Assembly: GCA_963818985.1 (NCBI GenBank)
Contig: CAWFUJ010000007.1
Span: 62,001 to 126,000 of the forward strand
DNA: 64,000 nucleotides
Source: JAFEDN01 sp963818985
GTDB taxonomy: Bacteria; Pseudomonadota; Gammaproteobacteria; Coxiellales; Coxiellaceae
Reading direction: 5' to 3'
A program made the translations under genes and the position numbers. A model generated the notes under the pieces. It saw nothing but the letters and a program-made list of their open reading frames with translations. It ran no database searches and was not told the DNA's origin. Below, piece after piece: positions 35,162-44,623 of the stretch (positions are counted from its first letter, which is position 1; every line of letters starts with the position of its first letter).

Positions 35162-37407
35162 TTAGTCTACTTGACAACTATCTACTTGCCTAAAACCACG
35201 CGGTAATAATGAACCGCGCTGTCCACGTTCACCTTGGAAATTAGCTAAGTCCTTAGCAGTTAAACGCAATTGCCGCTTACCTGAAATAAGAGTTAAACTA
35301 CTTTTTTCATTAATAACAGCCAAAATCTGACAAAATTCTTCATGTTTAATTGCACGAGCGTTTGGAATTTGAATAATTTTATTGCCTTTACCGCGTGCTA
35401 ATTCTGGCAATTCCGCCACTGGAAAAAGTAATAAACGCCCCTCGTTAGTAATCGCGGCTAAATATTGACTGTTTTTATCAATTATCCGTTGCGGTTTTAA
35501 TATTTTAGCCTCGGGTTGCAATCTCAATACTGTTTTCCCAGTACGAGTTTTGGAATATAGATTCTCAACTTTTGTTATAAATCCATAGCCAAAATCAGAG
35601 GAAAGTACATATTCACTTTCGGAGTCATCGCATAATACTACCACAAAATATGCTCCAGGGGCTGGCTGCAAATATTTGGTTAATGGTTCTCCTTGTCCTC
35701 GAGCTGATGGCAAAAGGTGCGCCGGTAAAGAATAACTCTTGCCTTCACTATCCAAAAAAATCACCGGCATATTACTGCGACCATTGGTTTGCATAGCAAA
35801 TTCATCACCCGCTCGATAACTTAATGAAGCACCCTCCACTTCATGACCTTTGGCGGCTCGAACCCAACCCTGCTTTGATAATACGATGGTAATTGCTTCT
35901 GCCGGAATCATTTCCTCCTCGCGTAAAGCTTTGGCTTCTGGCCGGGCAACAATAGGTGAACGCCGGTCATCGCCATATTTTTCTTTATCATCCAGAATTT
36001 CTTGACGAATTAAATTTTTTAAGCGCGTTTCAGATTTCAAAATTTTTTCAATTGTATCACGTTCTTTACTGAGGTCAGCTTGTTCGCCACGAATTTTCAT
36101 TTCTTCTAACTTTGCTAGGTGACGTAATTTAATTTCTAATATGGCTTCGGCTTGAATTTCGCTGAGGGTAAATCGTTCTCATTAATACTGACTTTGGTTC
36201 ATCTTCGTGTCGAATAATTGCAATCACTTCTTCTATATTTAAAAAGGCAACGAGCAAACCATCTAAAATATGTAACCGTGCTAAAACTTGTTCGAGGCGA
36301 AAATTTAAGCGTCTTGTTACCGTTTGTAAACGGAAACCTAGCCATTCTGTTAATAAAGTTAGTAAATTCTTAACGTGTGGCCGACCATCCAAGCCGATCA
36401 TATTAAGATTAACACGATAACTGCGTTCTAAATCTGTGGTAGCAAATAAATGCGCCATTAAAATTTCTGATATCAACACGATTAGAGCGAGGGGTGATCA
36501 CTAAACGTGTCGGGCATTCATGATCGGACTCATCACGCAAATCGCTGACATTAGGTAATTTCTTAGCAAGCATTTGTGCAGCAATTTGTTCCATAATTTT
36601 TGCGCCAGAAACTTGATATGGCAAAGCCGTAATAACAATATCTCCATTTTCTTCATTAAATACGGCGCGCATTCTCACTGAACCATTGCCGTTAGCATAG
36701 ATCGTGTGGATTTCTTGCGCGGAAGAAATAATTTCCGCGCCGGTTGGGTAATCTGGGCCTTTAATAAATTTGCAGTAAATCTTTGAGCGTGGCTTTAGGG
36801 TTTTCTAATAAATGCACGCAAGCGTCAGCCACTTCGCTAAGATTATGTGGAGGAATATCAGTGGCCATTCCCACTGCAATACCCATGGTACCGTTCAATA
36901 ATGACATTGGGTAATCGGGCCGGTAATAACACGGGTTCTTCAAGTGTTCCATCAAAATTAGCTTTCCAATCAACAGTGCCTTGCTCTAATTCTTCCAGTA
37001 AAGTTTGCGCATAAGGTGTCATTCGTGCTTCGGTATAGCGCATTGCCGCAAAAGATTTAGGATCATCGGCTGACCCCCAATTGCCTTGTCCATCTACGAG
37101 AGGGTAACGGTACGCAAAATCTTGGGCCATTAATACCATGGCTTCATAACAGGCAGTGTCACTATGGGGATGATACTTACCTAACACATCGCCAATAGTG
37201 CGAGCTGATTTTTTATATTTTGCTCCCGCTTTTAAACCCAATTCCGACATTGCGTAAATGATGCGCCTTTGTACTGGCTTTAAGACCATCGGCCAAATGT
37301 GGCAATGCGCGATCTAAAATCACGTACATGGAATAATTAAGATAGGCTTTTTCTGTGAATTCGCCAAGAGGCTGTTGCTCAATTTCTGCTAACATGTTCG
37401 AAGCCAT
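35162..37407 (-). pseudogene. parC: DNA topoisomerase IV subunit A, interrupted by five frameshifts
   Basis: The whole ParC sequence of about 745 residues can be followed, from GEFTEKAYLNYSMYVILDRA and ADGLKPVQRRIIYAMSELGL through YHPHSDTACYEAMVLMAQDF, TEARMTPYA (active Tyr nearby), LLNGTMGIAVGMATDIPPHN, RVNLNMIGLDGRP and the C-terminal domain to GERGQRGSLLPRGFRQVD. The frame changes at 37278, 36902, 36766, 36471 and 36176; each time one extra base is present and no stop interrupts the proper frame. Residues on both sides are well conserved. ParC is normally essential for chromosome separation; parE is not in the window. Either recent decay, sequence error, or an unusual decoding event. Confidence 0.9.
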
Positions 37408-37466
37408 GTTTTTTGTCCTTCATAAAGGTGATAAACGGTGAAATTTCTATGATTTTATGCTAGTTT

Positions 37467-38114
37467 ATGAGTATGAACAAGCGTCAATATTCTATACTCG
37501 ATCAAGTATTAATTCAGCTGGACCGCGGCTTAAATACAGTGTGCGCCATTCCTCAAAGCCAGCGACCTAATCCTACCGCAGGTATGGATGAGCCAATATT
37601 ATCAGAAGAACAGCGGAAAAGAAGCAGCCAAATGATGCGTGTTAATCATACTGGAGAAATTTGTGCTCAAGCTTTATATTTTGGACAAATGGCGATGGCG
37701 AATAAATCGGCGGTCTATGAGGTTTTAGCAAAAGCTGCGGATGAGGAAACAGATCATTTGTCATGGACAGCACAGCGTTTAAAAGAATTAGTATCTCATC
37801 GAAGTTATTTGAATCCAATTTGGTATTCACAGGCTTATTGTATTGGTTTAGTGGCTGGTTTGTGTGGTGACAACTGGAGCTTGGGTTTTATTGAGGAAAC
37901 TGAGCGGCAGGTCACTGCGCATCTGGACGATCATTTAGGATTATTACCTTTGGCAGATACCAAAAGTCGACAAATCGTTAAGCAAATGCGTGACGATGAA
38001 TACCATCATGGCCAAGCTGCTGAGCAAGCAGGAGCAAAACCTTTGCCATGGATAATTAAGCGTTTAATGGCATGCCAGGCTAAAGTAATGACGACAATTG
38101 CAGCTTGGATATAA
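37467..38114 (+). CDS. coq7: 3-demethoxyubiquinol 3-hydroxylase (Coq7)
   Basis: Coq7 adds the last hydroxyl group to the ubiquinone ring with a ferritin-like di-iron centre. The 215-residue protein has the ligands in MMRVNHTGEICAQALYFGQM, DEETDHLSWTAQRL, and later FIEETERQVTAHL and DDEYHHGQAAEQAG, matching the E-x6-... E-x2-H duplicated pattern of the DMQ hydroxylases. Length is typical. It is transcribed divergently from parC with 59 bases between starts. The ubiE and ubiJ genes of the same pathway are at 49-50 kb. Confidence 0.95.
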   Translation: MSMNKRQYSILDQVLIQLDRGLNTVCAIPQSQRPNPTAGMDEPILSEEQRKRSSQMMRVNHTGEICAQALYFGQMAMANKSAVYEVLAKAADEETDHLSWTAQRLKELVSHRSYLNPIWYSQAYCIGLVAGLCGDNWSLGFIEETERQVTAHLDDHLGLLPLADTKSRQIVKQMRDDEYHHGQAAEQAGAKPLPWIIKRLMACQAKVMTTIAAWI

Positions 38115-38341
38115 AAGACTTTTTCCCAGAAAAAATAGTTTTTAACATACCTGCAATGTTTCCTTAGGATTTTTCAGAATTTATTATTGAATATGAACTT
38201 TAGTGAGCTGTGAATCTCGCAAACCTTTTTTTACAATCAGTCTGATGTATGTAAAATAAGCTAATGGTATTGGTTGAAAAACAATTCATTTGTGTTTTTA
38301 AATACCTTGACAGAATTATTAATTAAACTGAAGGAGAAAAT
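38115..38341. other. intergenic region, no gene seen
   Basis: AT-rich stretch between coq7 and the Ser-rich protein. It holds CTTGACAG at 38309 and a good ribosome site (GAAGGAG) just before the ATG at 38342. A -35-like TTGACA with no matching -10 at the right distance, and no PmrA-type pair, were found. Confidence 0.5.
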
Positions 38342-39967
38342 ATGCGCGAATTTTTTTTAATGGATGTGAATAAAGAACCAGCTTATGAATTATTACAAGA
38401 GCTTTTGGCTAGTGATCTATTTATGAATCCCCCTGTTTTCTTACAAGTTACTCATTTGACTACGTTGGCCGATATTAGTAAAGCCATCAGTGCGATTAAA
38501 AGGGCTAGCGCTAGTGGTTATTTTAGTTTTAAAGCAACCTGTTTTTCTGAAGCGAAGCACAATGTTACTTATTACTATATGAATGGAACTGATAGTGATC
38601 CTGGCGCCAAACATTTTTTCGAAAAAATCGCTGGCGTCTTAGAGGAAATCATTAGTTTGTTGATTAATAATAACAATACAACAACCATCACTGTGCAAAG
38701 CCAAGAGATCACCGTGCAGGATGCTTTAAAGGGACTGATGTCAATGCTTTATAAGAACTATACATTTACTCTTAAAGAAACTGATCCAAGTAAAGATTTT
38801 AAAATGTATATAAGTTTTGATCAGCAAATGGTGTTTCGCAGTACTGTAGAGCATCGAAACAAACTTTTAGAAGAATTAGGACAGTGGACTTACTCCGAAT
38901 ACTATAGAAAAAAAGTGCAGACCCATAATCCAAAAATATTCATCGAAAATCCAAAGTTAGAAATGCCTGCAATTTATTCCAATAACAAAGAATGTTTTTA
39001 TTTCCCTCTTTTCAACGCCGCAAAAGGAGAAAAAGGGATTAATTTCGGAGGCGACGGTTTAGAAAACAGAGTAGGAGGCGAACAATGTTGTGAAAACTTT
39101 CTTAAAGTAATGGGCTTTATTCCCGAAGCTCAAACTCCAGAGGACAAGACACTAGGTCGAACTAGATATGCTAATGACTACTTTTGCCGTTACAGGGATA
39201 ATCCCGGATGTATATACTTTAATCCCAACAAAGTGATTTTTAAGGACCTCGCATTCTATATTCGTTCTTCAAATGGAGTACTCAAGGAAGAGAAAAGCAT
39301 AAATCCTCAAGAGATGGGAAAGAAAATGATGAAGGCTGTCCAAAAAGAATTATTTGGAGGGGAAAGGTTTAGCGACTTATATGAAGAAAAAAAGGGGCAA
39401 GAACAAACTTCTTCCAGCTCAAGTTCTTCTAGCTCTAGCCTCACCCCCAGTTCCAGCGCTTCGAGTTCATCGTCTGCCCCAAGTTCTAATTCCTTCAGCT
39501 TCCTTTCTTCAAGTTCCTCAAGTTCCGGACCTTCAATTGGCACATCTTCATCAAGTTCTTCTGCAACAATCATCCAAATGGAGGCGGTCCTTATGAACGC
39601 TTCAGGTATTGTGATGAAGGTTATAACTCCTGGCGGAGCGGATAAGATAATGGCAGCATTAAAAGAATGCAAAGAAAATAACCTCTCGCCTTCGACCGTA
39701 TGGTCCGAGGGAAACGAGATCACTTTTTATGCCTCAGATTGTCAAGCTGGCATATTTAACAATTTTTTAAAGTTATTTAACTTTAAACAGTTAGGGTTAG
39801 TTGCTGAGTTAATGACCGCGGTTAAGGCCTTAACTAAAGCAGGCCAAACTCTTTTCACGTCTAAAAGTGATTTAGCAAGTCAATGCTTTGGCATGCTTAA
39901 ATCACTTATGGAGGAAAAACCTGAGTTTAAACCATCGCAAACTATTTCAGAGACATTGACTACTTAG
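38342..39967 (+). CDS. 541-residue protein with serine-rich linker; candidate effector
   Basis: No family recognised. Residues 1-355 form a first domain (for example TLADISKAISAIKRASASGY and a Gly/Cys-rich block GGDGLENRVGGEQCCENFLK near residue 240). Residues about 356-410 are a linker of more than 60% serine. Residues 415-541 form a second domain (MKVITPGGADKIMAALKECK, then WSEGNEITFYASDCQ). The serine tract uses all six serine codons, so it reflects protein-level composition and not a simple DNA repeat. The C-terminus (SQTISETLTT) is polar and Glu/Thr-rich as in many Dot/Icm substrates. The ATG at 38342 has AAGGAG seven bases upstream. Confidence 0.65.
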   Translation: MREFFLMDVNKEPAYELLQELLASDLFMNPPVFLQVTHLTTLADISKAISAIKRASASGYFSFKATCFSEAKHNVTYYYMNGTDSDPGAKHFFEKIAGVLEEIISLLINNNNTTTITVQSQEITVQDALKGLMSMLYKNYTFTLKETDPSKDFKMYISFDQQMVFRSTVEHRNKLLEELGQWTYSEYYRKKVQTHNPKIFIENPKLEMPAIYSNNKECFYFPLFNAAKGEKGINFGGDGLENRVGGEQCCENFLKVMGFIPEAQTPEDKTLGRTRYANDYFCRYRDNPGCIYFNPNKVIFKDLAFYIRSSNGVLKEEKSINPQEMGKKMMKAVQKELFGGERFSDLYEEKKGQEQTSSSSSSSSSSLTPSSSASSSSSAPSSNSFSFLSSSSSSSGPSIGTSSSSSSATIIQMEAVLMNASGIVMKVITPGGADKIMAALKECKENNLSPSTVWSEGNEITFYASDCQAGIFNNFLKLFNFKQLGLVAELMTAVKALTKAGQTLFTSKSDLASQCFGMLKSLMEEKPEFKPSQTISETLTT

Positions 39968-39994
39968 TTGCATTCTTTTTAGTTCAATTCGGCT

Positions 39995-40021
39995 CCATAC
40001 CGCGGTCAAGCCGCGGTATGG
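39995..40021. repeat. short palindrome CCATACCGCGG, class C
   Basis: CCATACCGCGG (39995-40005) and CCGCGGTATGG (40011-40021) pair around TCAAG, directly after the Ser-rich protein gene. The same GCCGCGGTATG sequence occurs near 10126. Confidence 0.7.
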
Positions 40022-40144
40022 CATATTCCGTTCCCGCTAACGAGCTACTAAGTTTGGTCAGCTCTGAGACTCTATGTGAACGGAGCAAGAATTGTGGTTT
40101 TTTACCATGAAACTAAAATCGAATCGACCCACAAATTCAATCGA

Positions 40145-40903
40145 TTATAAATAACATTGCTCAAGAATTTGTTCATGGGTCAACTTGGTTTTTTCTATGC
40201 CGTCGGCTTGTAGACGAATCTCGCCTTCTGATAGTGCTAATAAACGATTGCCATATTTAAGAGCGATATCTAGGTTATGTGTTGCTAATATACATGTGAT
40301 GTTTCTTTCCTGTAGTAAACGTTCAGTGTGTTTAATTAATATTGCGGCTATTTTTGGATCTAATGCACTGGTGTGTTCATCTAATAATAGTAGTTCAGGT
40401 GGATGCAATAAACATAAGCCTAAGATTAAACTTTGACGTTCGCCTCCAGATAATGCCGTTACACTTATATCAAGTTTTTTGCCTAGGTGCGGATGAAAAT
40501 CTGTTAAGTACTTTTGATAAAATATTTGCTCCTGCTGTTTCCTAATTTTAAATGAAACATTTTTAAATCTGGTTTCCCACAATAAACAGTTTTCTAATAC
40601 TGTTAAATTAAAAAATAATGCATCACGTAAATCTTGGGTGACAGTGACCACCCTTTGGCTAAATTCTTTCGCTGGAAATTTTTGTAAATCTTTTTGATCC
40701 AGATATATTCTTCCGGAAGTAGGAGAGTAAGTACGATTTAATAATTTTAATAAAGAGCTTTTCCCTGAACCATTGCTACCGAGTAACATGACTCTGTCAC
40801 CTTTGGAAACCGAGTAATTTATTTTGTTTAAAATAGGGCGCGCTGAAGAAGGAAACTTTAAAGTTACATTTTCTATATAACATAATTTTTTTTCTTGATT
40901 CAT
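40145..40903 (-). CDS. ABC transporter ATP-binding protein
   Basis: A 252-residue single-cassette ATPase: Walker A LGSNGSGKSSLL near residue 40, signature SALSGGERQSLILGL near residue 147, Walker B ELLLLDEHTSALDP and the switch His in ILATHNLDIA. It belongs to the COG1101-type group that works with a YnfE/TrpX-like substrate-binding protein and a branched-chain-type permease. An unusual His replaces Pro in the usual DEPTSALDP. Its start is eight bases downstream of the permease stop, making a three-gene operon. Confidence 0.9.
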   Translation of the reverse strand: MNQEKKLCYIENVTLKFPSSARPILNKINYSVSKGDRVMLLGSNGSGKSSLLKLLNRTYSPTSGRIYLDQKDLQKFPAKEFSQRVVTVTQDLRDALFFNLTVLENCLLWETRFKNVSFKIRKQQEQIFYQKYLTDFHPHLGKKLDISVTALSGGERQSLILGLCLLHPPELLLLDEHTSALDPKIAAILIKHTERLLQERNITCILATHNLDIALKYGNRLLALSEGEIRLQADGIEKTKLTHEQILEQCYL

Positions 40904-40911
40904 ATTTTTAA

Positions 40912-41796
40912 TTATGTCTCTTGTTTTACTACGATTACGTTGCCCTTTGATGTGAACCGTAAGAAAAATACTAGCACTAGCCCCAATAATAATTTCAAAT
41001 TAATGGGATTTACCCCCCAGGTTAAAAACAAATTAATCGCTAGAAAATATAAAAACACACCAATCACACAAGCGCCGAATTCAAGTGGTAAAATAAAGCT
41101 GTGACTTCGATATAATGGCTTTAGAATTTGTCGGCCAATAACCACGGTGCCTATCCCTGTTAATGCCATACCAAATCCCATACTTAGATCAGCATAGCCA
41201 TTAATTTCTGCAGTTATCGCTCCGCTCCATGCAACTAATGCGTTACTTAATGCAAAGCCAAAAAAACGATAGTATTCAATTCGGTGTCCCAAGCGTTTTA
41301 ATAAGTGTTGATGATCTCCAAATGCTCTGAGAACTAAGCCAAATCGCGAACTCAACAACAAGCTTAATAAAATAATTATCAATGCGACAAATATAGCGAT
41401 AAATAACCAATTGCTATTCATATCGTTTTGGCCAAATACACTGCCCAAATTTATAGCTTCATATAAGCTGATGTTAGGTTTCCCCATCACATTAAAGTTA
41501 ATGCTATATAGCATGAATAATGCTAAAATTCCGGCTAATAATGAATTGATACGACCTTTAAATTGAATGATGCTTACGCCAATTCCTGCTAGCGCGCCTC
41601 CTAAGCCCGCCACTAAAAATGCTAAAAAAGGATGCGGCCAGCTCACTAGCAAATGACCAAAAATCCCTGCTCCTAATACAAAACTTCCATCAACTGTTAA
41701 ATCTGTGGCCCGCAAAATCACATAGCTAATATAAATTCCCAAGGCTAAGGGAAAAAATAATAAACTTTGACTAAAAGTACTGGCAATTATATCCAT
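40912..41796 (-). CDS. ABC transporter permease (branched-chain/TrpY-like)
   Basis: A 294-residue inner-membrane protein with about eight membrane segments. AFFPLALGIYISYVILRATD-like sequence at the N-terminus, TVDGSFVLGAGIFGHLLVSW and RAFGDHQHLLKRLGHRIEYY, a cytoplasmic coupling loop, match the COG4120 permease group. It is downstream of its binding-protein gene by one base between stop and start and upstream of the ATPase, all leftward. Confidence 0.88.
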   Translation of the reverse strand: MDIIASTFSQSLLFFPLALGIYISYVILRATDLTVDGSFVLGAGIFGHLLVSWPHPFLAFLVAGLGGALAGIGVSIIQFKGRINSLLAGILALFMLYSINFNVMGKPNISLYEAINLGSVFGQNDMNSNWLFIAIFVALIIILLSLLLSSRFGLVLRAFGDHQHLLKRLGHRIEYYRFFGFALSNALVAWSGAITAEINGYADLSMGFGMALTGIGTVVIGRQILKPLYRSHSFILPLEFGACVIGVFLYFLAINLFLTWGVNPINLKLLLGLVLVFFLRFTSKGNVIVVKQET

Positions 41797-41797
41797 A

Positions 41798-42772
41798 TTA
41801 ATAAATTCTTATAGAATAATTCTGCTGCTTGGCTGCTGATTTAATATCCTCTATATTTAATTCCTGTTCCGAAGCAGTTTTACTATTAATAAAAACTAGT
41901 AAGGTTTTCATTTCTTGAATAGGTAATTGACTGATCTGTTGCCCATTTAGTATTTTTGCCGCTAATTCCCCACCTTCAACTCCTATTTGTTTTTCCTCTA
42001 CTCCCAAAGCAGTTCCAGCGCCATGACTAACACTGCCTTCATCTGAAGTAATCAATGGAATATGACGTTGTTTAGCTTGAAATACTAGAGTGTTAATTCC
42101 ACTCACGATTAAATTATCTTTTAAAATAAAAATAGCTTGGCTGTCTTTACTAATACGTTGACTGGCGCTATAAAGATCACTTAAATTCTGAATCATCAAT
42201 GGTTGAATGGTTATCCCCAATTCTTTTGCTGCAGCAATCGCTGCTTTTACTTCAGGGACAACTTTATCATCTGCACTATATATCAAAGTTAATTTCTTTA
42301 AGTTGGGTAGAATAAGATGGATGAAGGCAATCTGTTTGCCACTGTCAATTTCATCGCGAATTCCCGTAAAACAATTAGCTAAATTATTTTTATTACGCAC
42401 TGAATTAGGAATCATGGCTGCTAATGCCACTATCGGTTGATTAGTTACCATGGATACTGCCATTTGCGTAGTTGTTGTTCCTACCGGCACGATCATATCT
42501 ATCTTTTGATTTATAAATTTTTGAATAATGGAACGCTGAATATTGATATCATGCTCAGCGTTTTGAATTAAAAAATTAACTTTTCCTGGGTAATTTTTAG
42601 ATAACTCTGCTTTAAAGCCATCCACGATCGTCCGTAAAGCAGCATGGTCCATAGGTAAAACAATTCCAATGGTCTTTTCCGGCAAAGGTTTAGAATCCTG
42701 ATTGGCTGCATACACCGATAGAAAACTTACCGATAATACTAACATTAATAATAATTTAGTGAAAAATTTCAT
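41798..42772 (-). CDS. ABC transporter substrate-binding protein (TrpX/COG2984 type)
   Basis: A 324-residue protein with a signal peptide (FFTKLLLMLVLSVSFLSVYA) and the type I periplasmic fold sequence of the ABC_sub_bind group: KTIGIVLPMDHAALRTIVDG, IVPVGTTTTQMAVSMVTNQP, SADDKVVPEVKAAIAAAKEL and LITSDEGSVSHGAGTALGVE. In streptococci relatives bind tryptophan; the ligand here is unknown. It is the first gene of the three-gene importer. Confidence 0.88.
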   Translation of the reverse strand: MKFFTKLLLMLVLSVSFLSVYAANQDSKPLPEKTIGIVLPMDHAALRTIVDGFKAELSKNYPGKVNFLIQNAEHDINIQRSIIQKFINQKIDMIVPVGTTTTQMAVSMVTNQPIVALAAMIPNSVRNKNNLANCFTGIRDEIDSGKQIAFIHLILPNLKKLTLIYSADDKVVPEVKAAIAAAKELGITIQPLMIQNLSDLYSASQRISKDSQAIFILKDNLIVSGINTLVFQAKQRHIPLITSDEGSVSHGAGTALGVEEKQIGVEGGELAAKILNGQQISQLPIQEMKTLLVFINSKTASEQELNIEDIKSAAKQQNYSIRIY

Positions 42773-42844
42773 AAGAACCTCAGATCAAAGATAATGCATC
42801 ATGTAATGTTACATGATTACAAATGAATAGTCAACTAAACTTCA

Positions 42845-42950
42845 TGCCATCCCGCGTAAGATGTTAACTTACTAAAAACCCAATGCCGTCGTCCCGCGAA
42901 CCTCTAATGCCTGTGCGGGATGACATGTCCCAGATGCCAGAAACGCGCCC
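42845..42950. repeat. dispersed palindromic repeat, class C
   Basis: The segment contains TGCCATCCCGCG, AATGCCGTCGTCCCGCGAAC and GTGCGGGATGACATG, fragments of the same palindromic family as at 27305 and 10041. The arms here are disrupted, so it is a degenerate copy or a mosaic of two. Confidence 0.55.
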
Positions 42951-43000
42951 ACATTCCTATCTAACCTATTGTTTTTAATGAAAATATTAAAATATAAAGT

Positions 43001-43033
43001 TTTAATCCCTCCTTAATATCTATATTTTATACT
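43001..43033 (+). promoter_or_regulatory. PmrA-type promoter of the 503-residue protein gene
   Basis: TTTAAT-CCCTC-CTTAA (43001-43016), then 11 bases, then TATACT (43028-43033) as the -10 box; the ATG follows at 43069. The spacing equals that of the icmW promoter base for base, which argues for control by the same regulator as the secretion system. Confidence 0.72.
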
Positions 43034-43068
43034 GGTCAATACGTGTATAAAAGAGATGGGCTGACGGA

Positions 43069-44580
43069 ATGAAGATAGAACAAAAAATTGATAATAACGA
43101 CGAATTAATTTCCACTCAAGAATATAAGCCCGGGACCTCGCTGGATTATGATCAGCGATCTGATGGTCCAGAGAGCGCCATCTCATCGGATAATGATCCG
43201 CACATTTATGATTTAACGAGTGAGCCTGATCTGTCATCGGCGTCGCCAGTCGATGATCATAAATTTTATGATTCACCAATCGAACCTGAACTGGATTTAC
43301 CAGATTTAGCTGAGCACAAAACATCTTCTGGCACAACGCTGTTTGAATCAAAGTCTCGGGTTAGCAAAAAAATTGATAACATTCCTTTGATGAGATTAGA
43401 TCTGGGTAATAACTATATACAGCCTCGCGGCAATTTTGTTGTCGATGGTCGGCATAATTTCGCCATTCATTATGAAGAAGAATCTAAAAAAAATAATATG
43501 AAAAAAGGAAAAGGATATACTACGATCAATCTCCTATATGAGCCTCATAGCAAAAAAGAGTCTGAAAGCAAAGAAAACCATTTTGAAAATTATAGCCTTT
43601 TTGATTGTTATAATGATTACGTTATAAATCAGCGAAAGATCGGTTCTAAAATTCAAAATTTCTTTAATTGGGCCGATGCTCATTTCGCCGAACAAAAACC
43701 ACCAATTAACTGGCATGGAAATGTAGCTGATTGGCAAAGAATTCAAATCGCTTATCATCGAGCAGATCTGATTTCCTTAACTTCTAAGCAACGAACTCAT
43801 TATGAAACAAAATTTATTGCTGGGTACTTATACGTAAAAGCTAGTCATCCACATAGCATATACAACCCTGCCCACGTCGACCAAAAAAATGATGATGATC
43901 AATGGGTTCCTGCAGACTCACATTTTGGTAAAAAAACTAGCCGACGTATCGACACTCTCATCTATGTTTTCGCAGAGAAAGAAGTTTTAGTAAATGGTAG
44001 AAAAACTTTTGAAAGGATCATGTATATTGCTAAGGATAGTCCTGGAAAATTTCACCATAGTAGTATCGCCACTGAGAGGGTATTATGTGCAGGAACTTTG
44101 AAGGTAAACAATGGCACTATTACTGAAATCACAGCTGACTCTGGACATTTTCGGCCAACCGAACAACGATTCAAAGATTTAAAGAGCTTTTTGCGCTGGA
44201 ATAATGCCAAACTTGATACTGGCCGTTGGTACCATAAAAATACTGGTGGAGAATATTCTTTGAAAGAACATATCCACAAAAAAACTGGTAAAACTTTCAA
44301 GAAATATTCGCTGGACAAAAAAGTTGATTACACTCCGCTATCTCCTCGTTTTTTTGATAAATCAGATTTAAAAAAATTAGACCAAATAATTGAAAATGAG
44401 CAAACAGAAAAATTAAGGGCGATATTTACTTCAGAAAAAACCAAACCTAAACCAGATAGCCTCTGGGGAGAAAAAATAAAAAATATTGCTTCCGAAGCTA
44501 AAAAAACTTCAACAAGCAAAACTCAACAAGTATCAGCAGAACCGGCAGCTCCTTCGTCATCAAGTTTGCCTCAAGGATAA
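43069..44580 (+). CDS. 503-residue protein with PmrA-type promoter; candidate Dot/Icm effector
   Basis: Residues 1-100 are acidic and disordered, with two short related segments (DPHIYDLTSEPDL and DHKFYDSPIEPEL). The main domain, about residues 190-420, contains KFIAGYLYVKASHPHSIYNP, YVFAEKEVLVNGRKTFERIM, GKFHHSSIATERVLCAGTLK and ITADSGHFRPTEQRF. This GxFHHSS ... AG ... SGHxRP pattern recurs in proteins of uncharacterised function; I cannot name a catalytic activity. The tail (TSTSKTQQVSAEPAAPSSSS) is polar and Ser/Pro-rich. No signal peptide or membrane segment. The promoter ties it to the icm genes, which makes it the best effector candidate of the window. Confidence 0.7.
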   Translation: MKIEQKIDNNDELISTQEYKPGTSLDYDQRSDGPESAISSDNDPHIYDLTSEPDLSSASPVDDHKFYDSPIEPELDLPDLAEHKTSSGTTLFESKSRVSKKIDNIPLMRLDLGNNYIQPRGNFVVDGRHNFAIHYEEESKKNNMKKGKGYTTINLLYEPHSKKESESKENHFENYSLFDCYNDYVINQRKIGSKIQNFFNWADAHFAEQKPPINWHGNVADWQRIQIAYHRADLISLTSKQRTHYETKFIAGYLYVKASHPHSIYNPAHVDQKNDDDQWVPADSHFGKKTSRRIDTLIYVFAEKEVLVNGRKTFERIMYIAKDSPGKFHHSSIATERVLCAGTLKVNNGTITEITADSGHFRPTEQRFKDLKSFLRWNNAKLDTGRWYHKNTGGEYSLKEHIHKKTGKTFKKYSLDKKVDYTPLSPRFFDKSDLKKLDQIIENEQTEKLRAIFTSEKTKPKPDSLWGEKIKNIASEAKKTSTSKTQQVSAEPAAPSSSSLPQG

Positions 44581-44588
44581 ATGAATAT

Positions 44589-44616
44589 TCCCTCGCCCGG
44601 ATGGGAGAGGGGAATA
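44589..44616. repeat. GC-rich palindrome, class B
   Basis: CCCTCGCCCGG-ATGGGAGAGGGG lies nine bases after the stop of the 503-residue protein gene and upstream (in sequence) of the cupin stop read from the other strand. It is an imperfect copy of the palindromes at 1603 and 48541. Confidence 0.5.
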
Positions 44617-44623
44617 GCGCGCA

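Noticed and set aside
35162..37407. Programmed +1 frameshifting as the explanation for parC
   Set aside because: Only the first site (CTT-AAA-G) allows the P-site tRNA to re-pair after a +1 slip; the other four do not, and there is no shared stop codon or stimulatory motif. Kept as an open question, not as a claim.
39307..39723. 138-codon acidic frame on the minus strand
   Set aside because: It is the antisense of the serine tract (Ser codons read as Glu/Leu), opposite a well-formed gene with a ribosome site.
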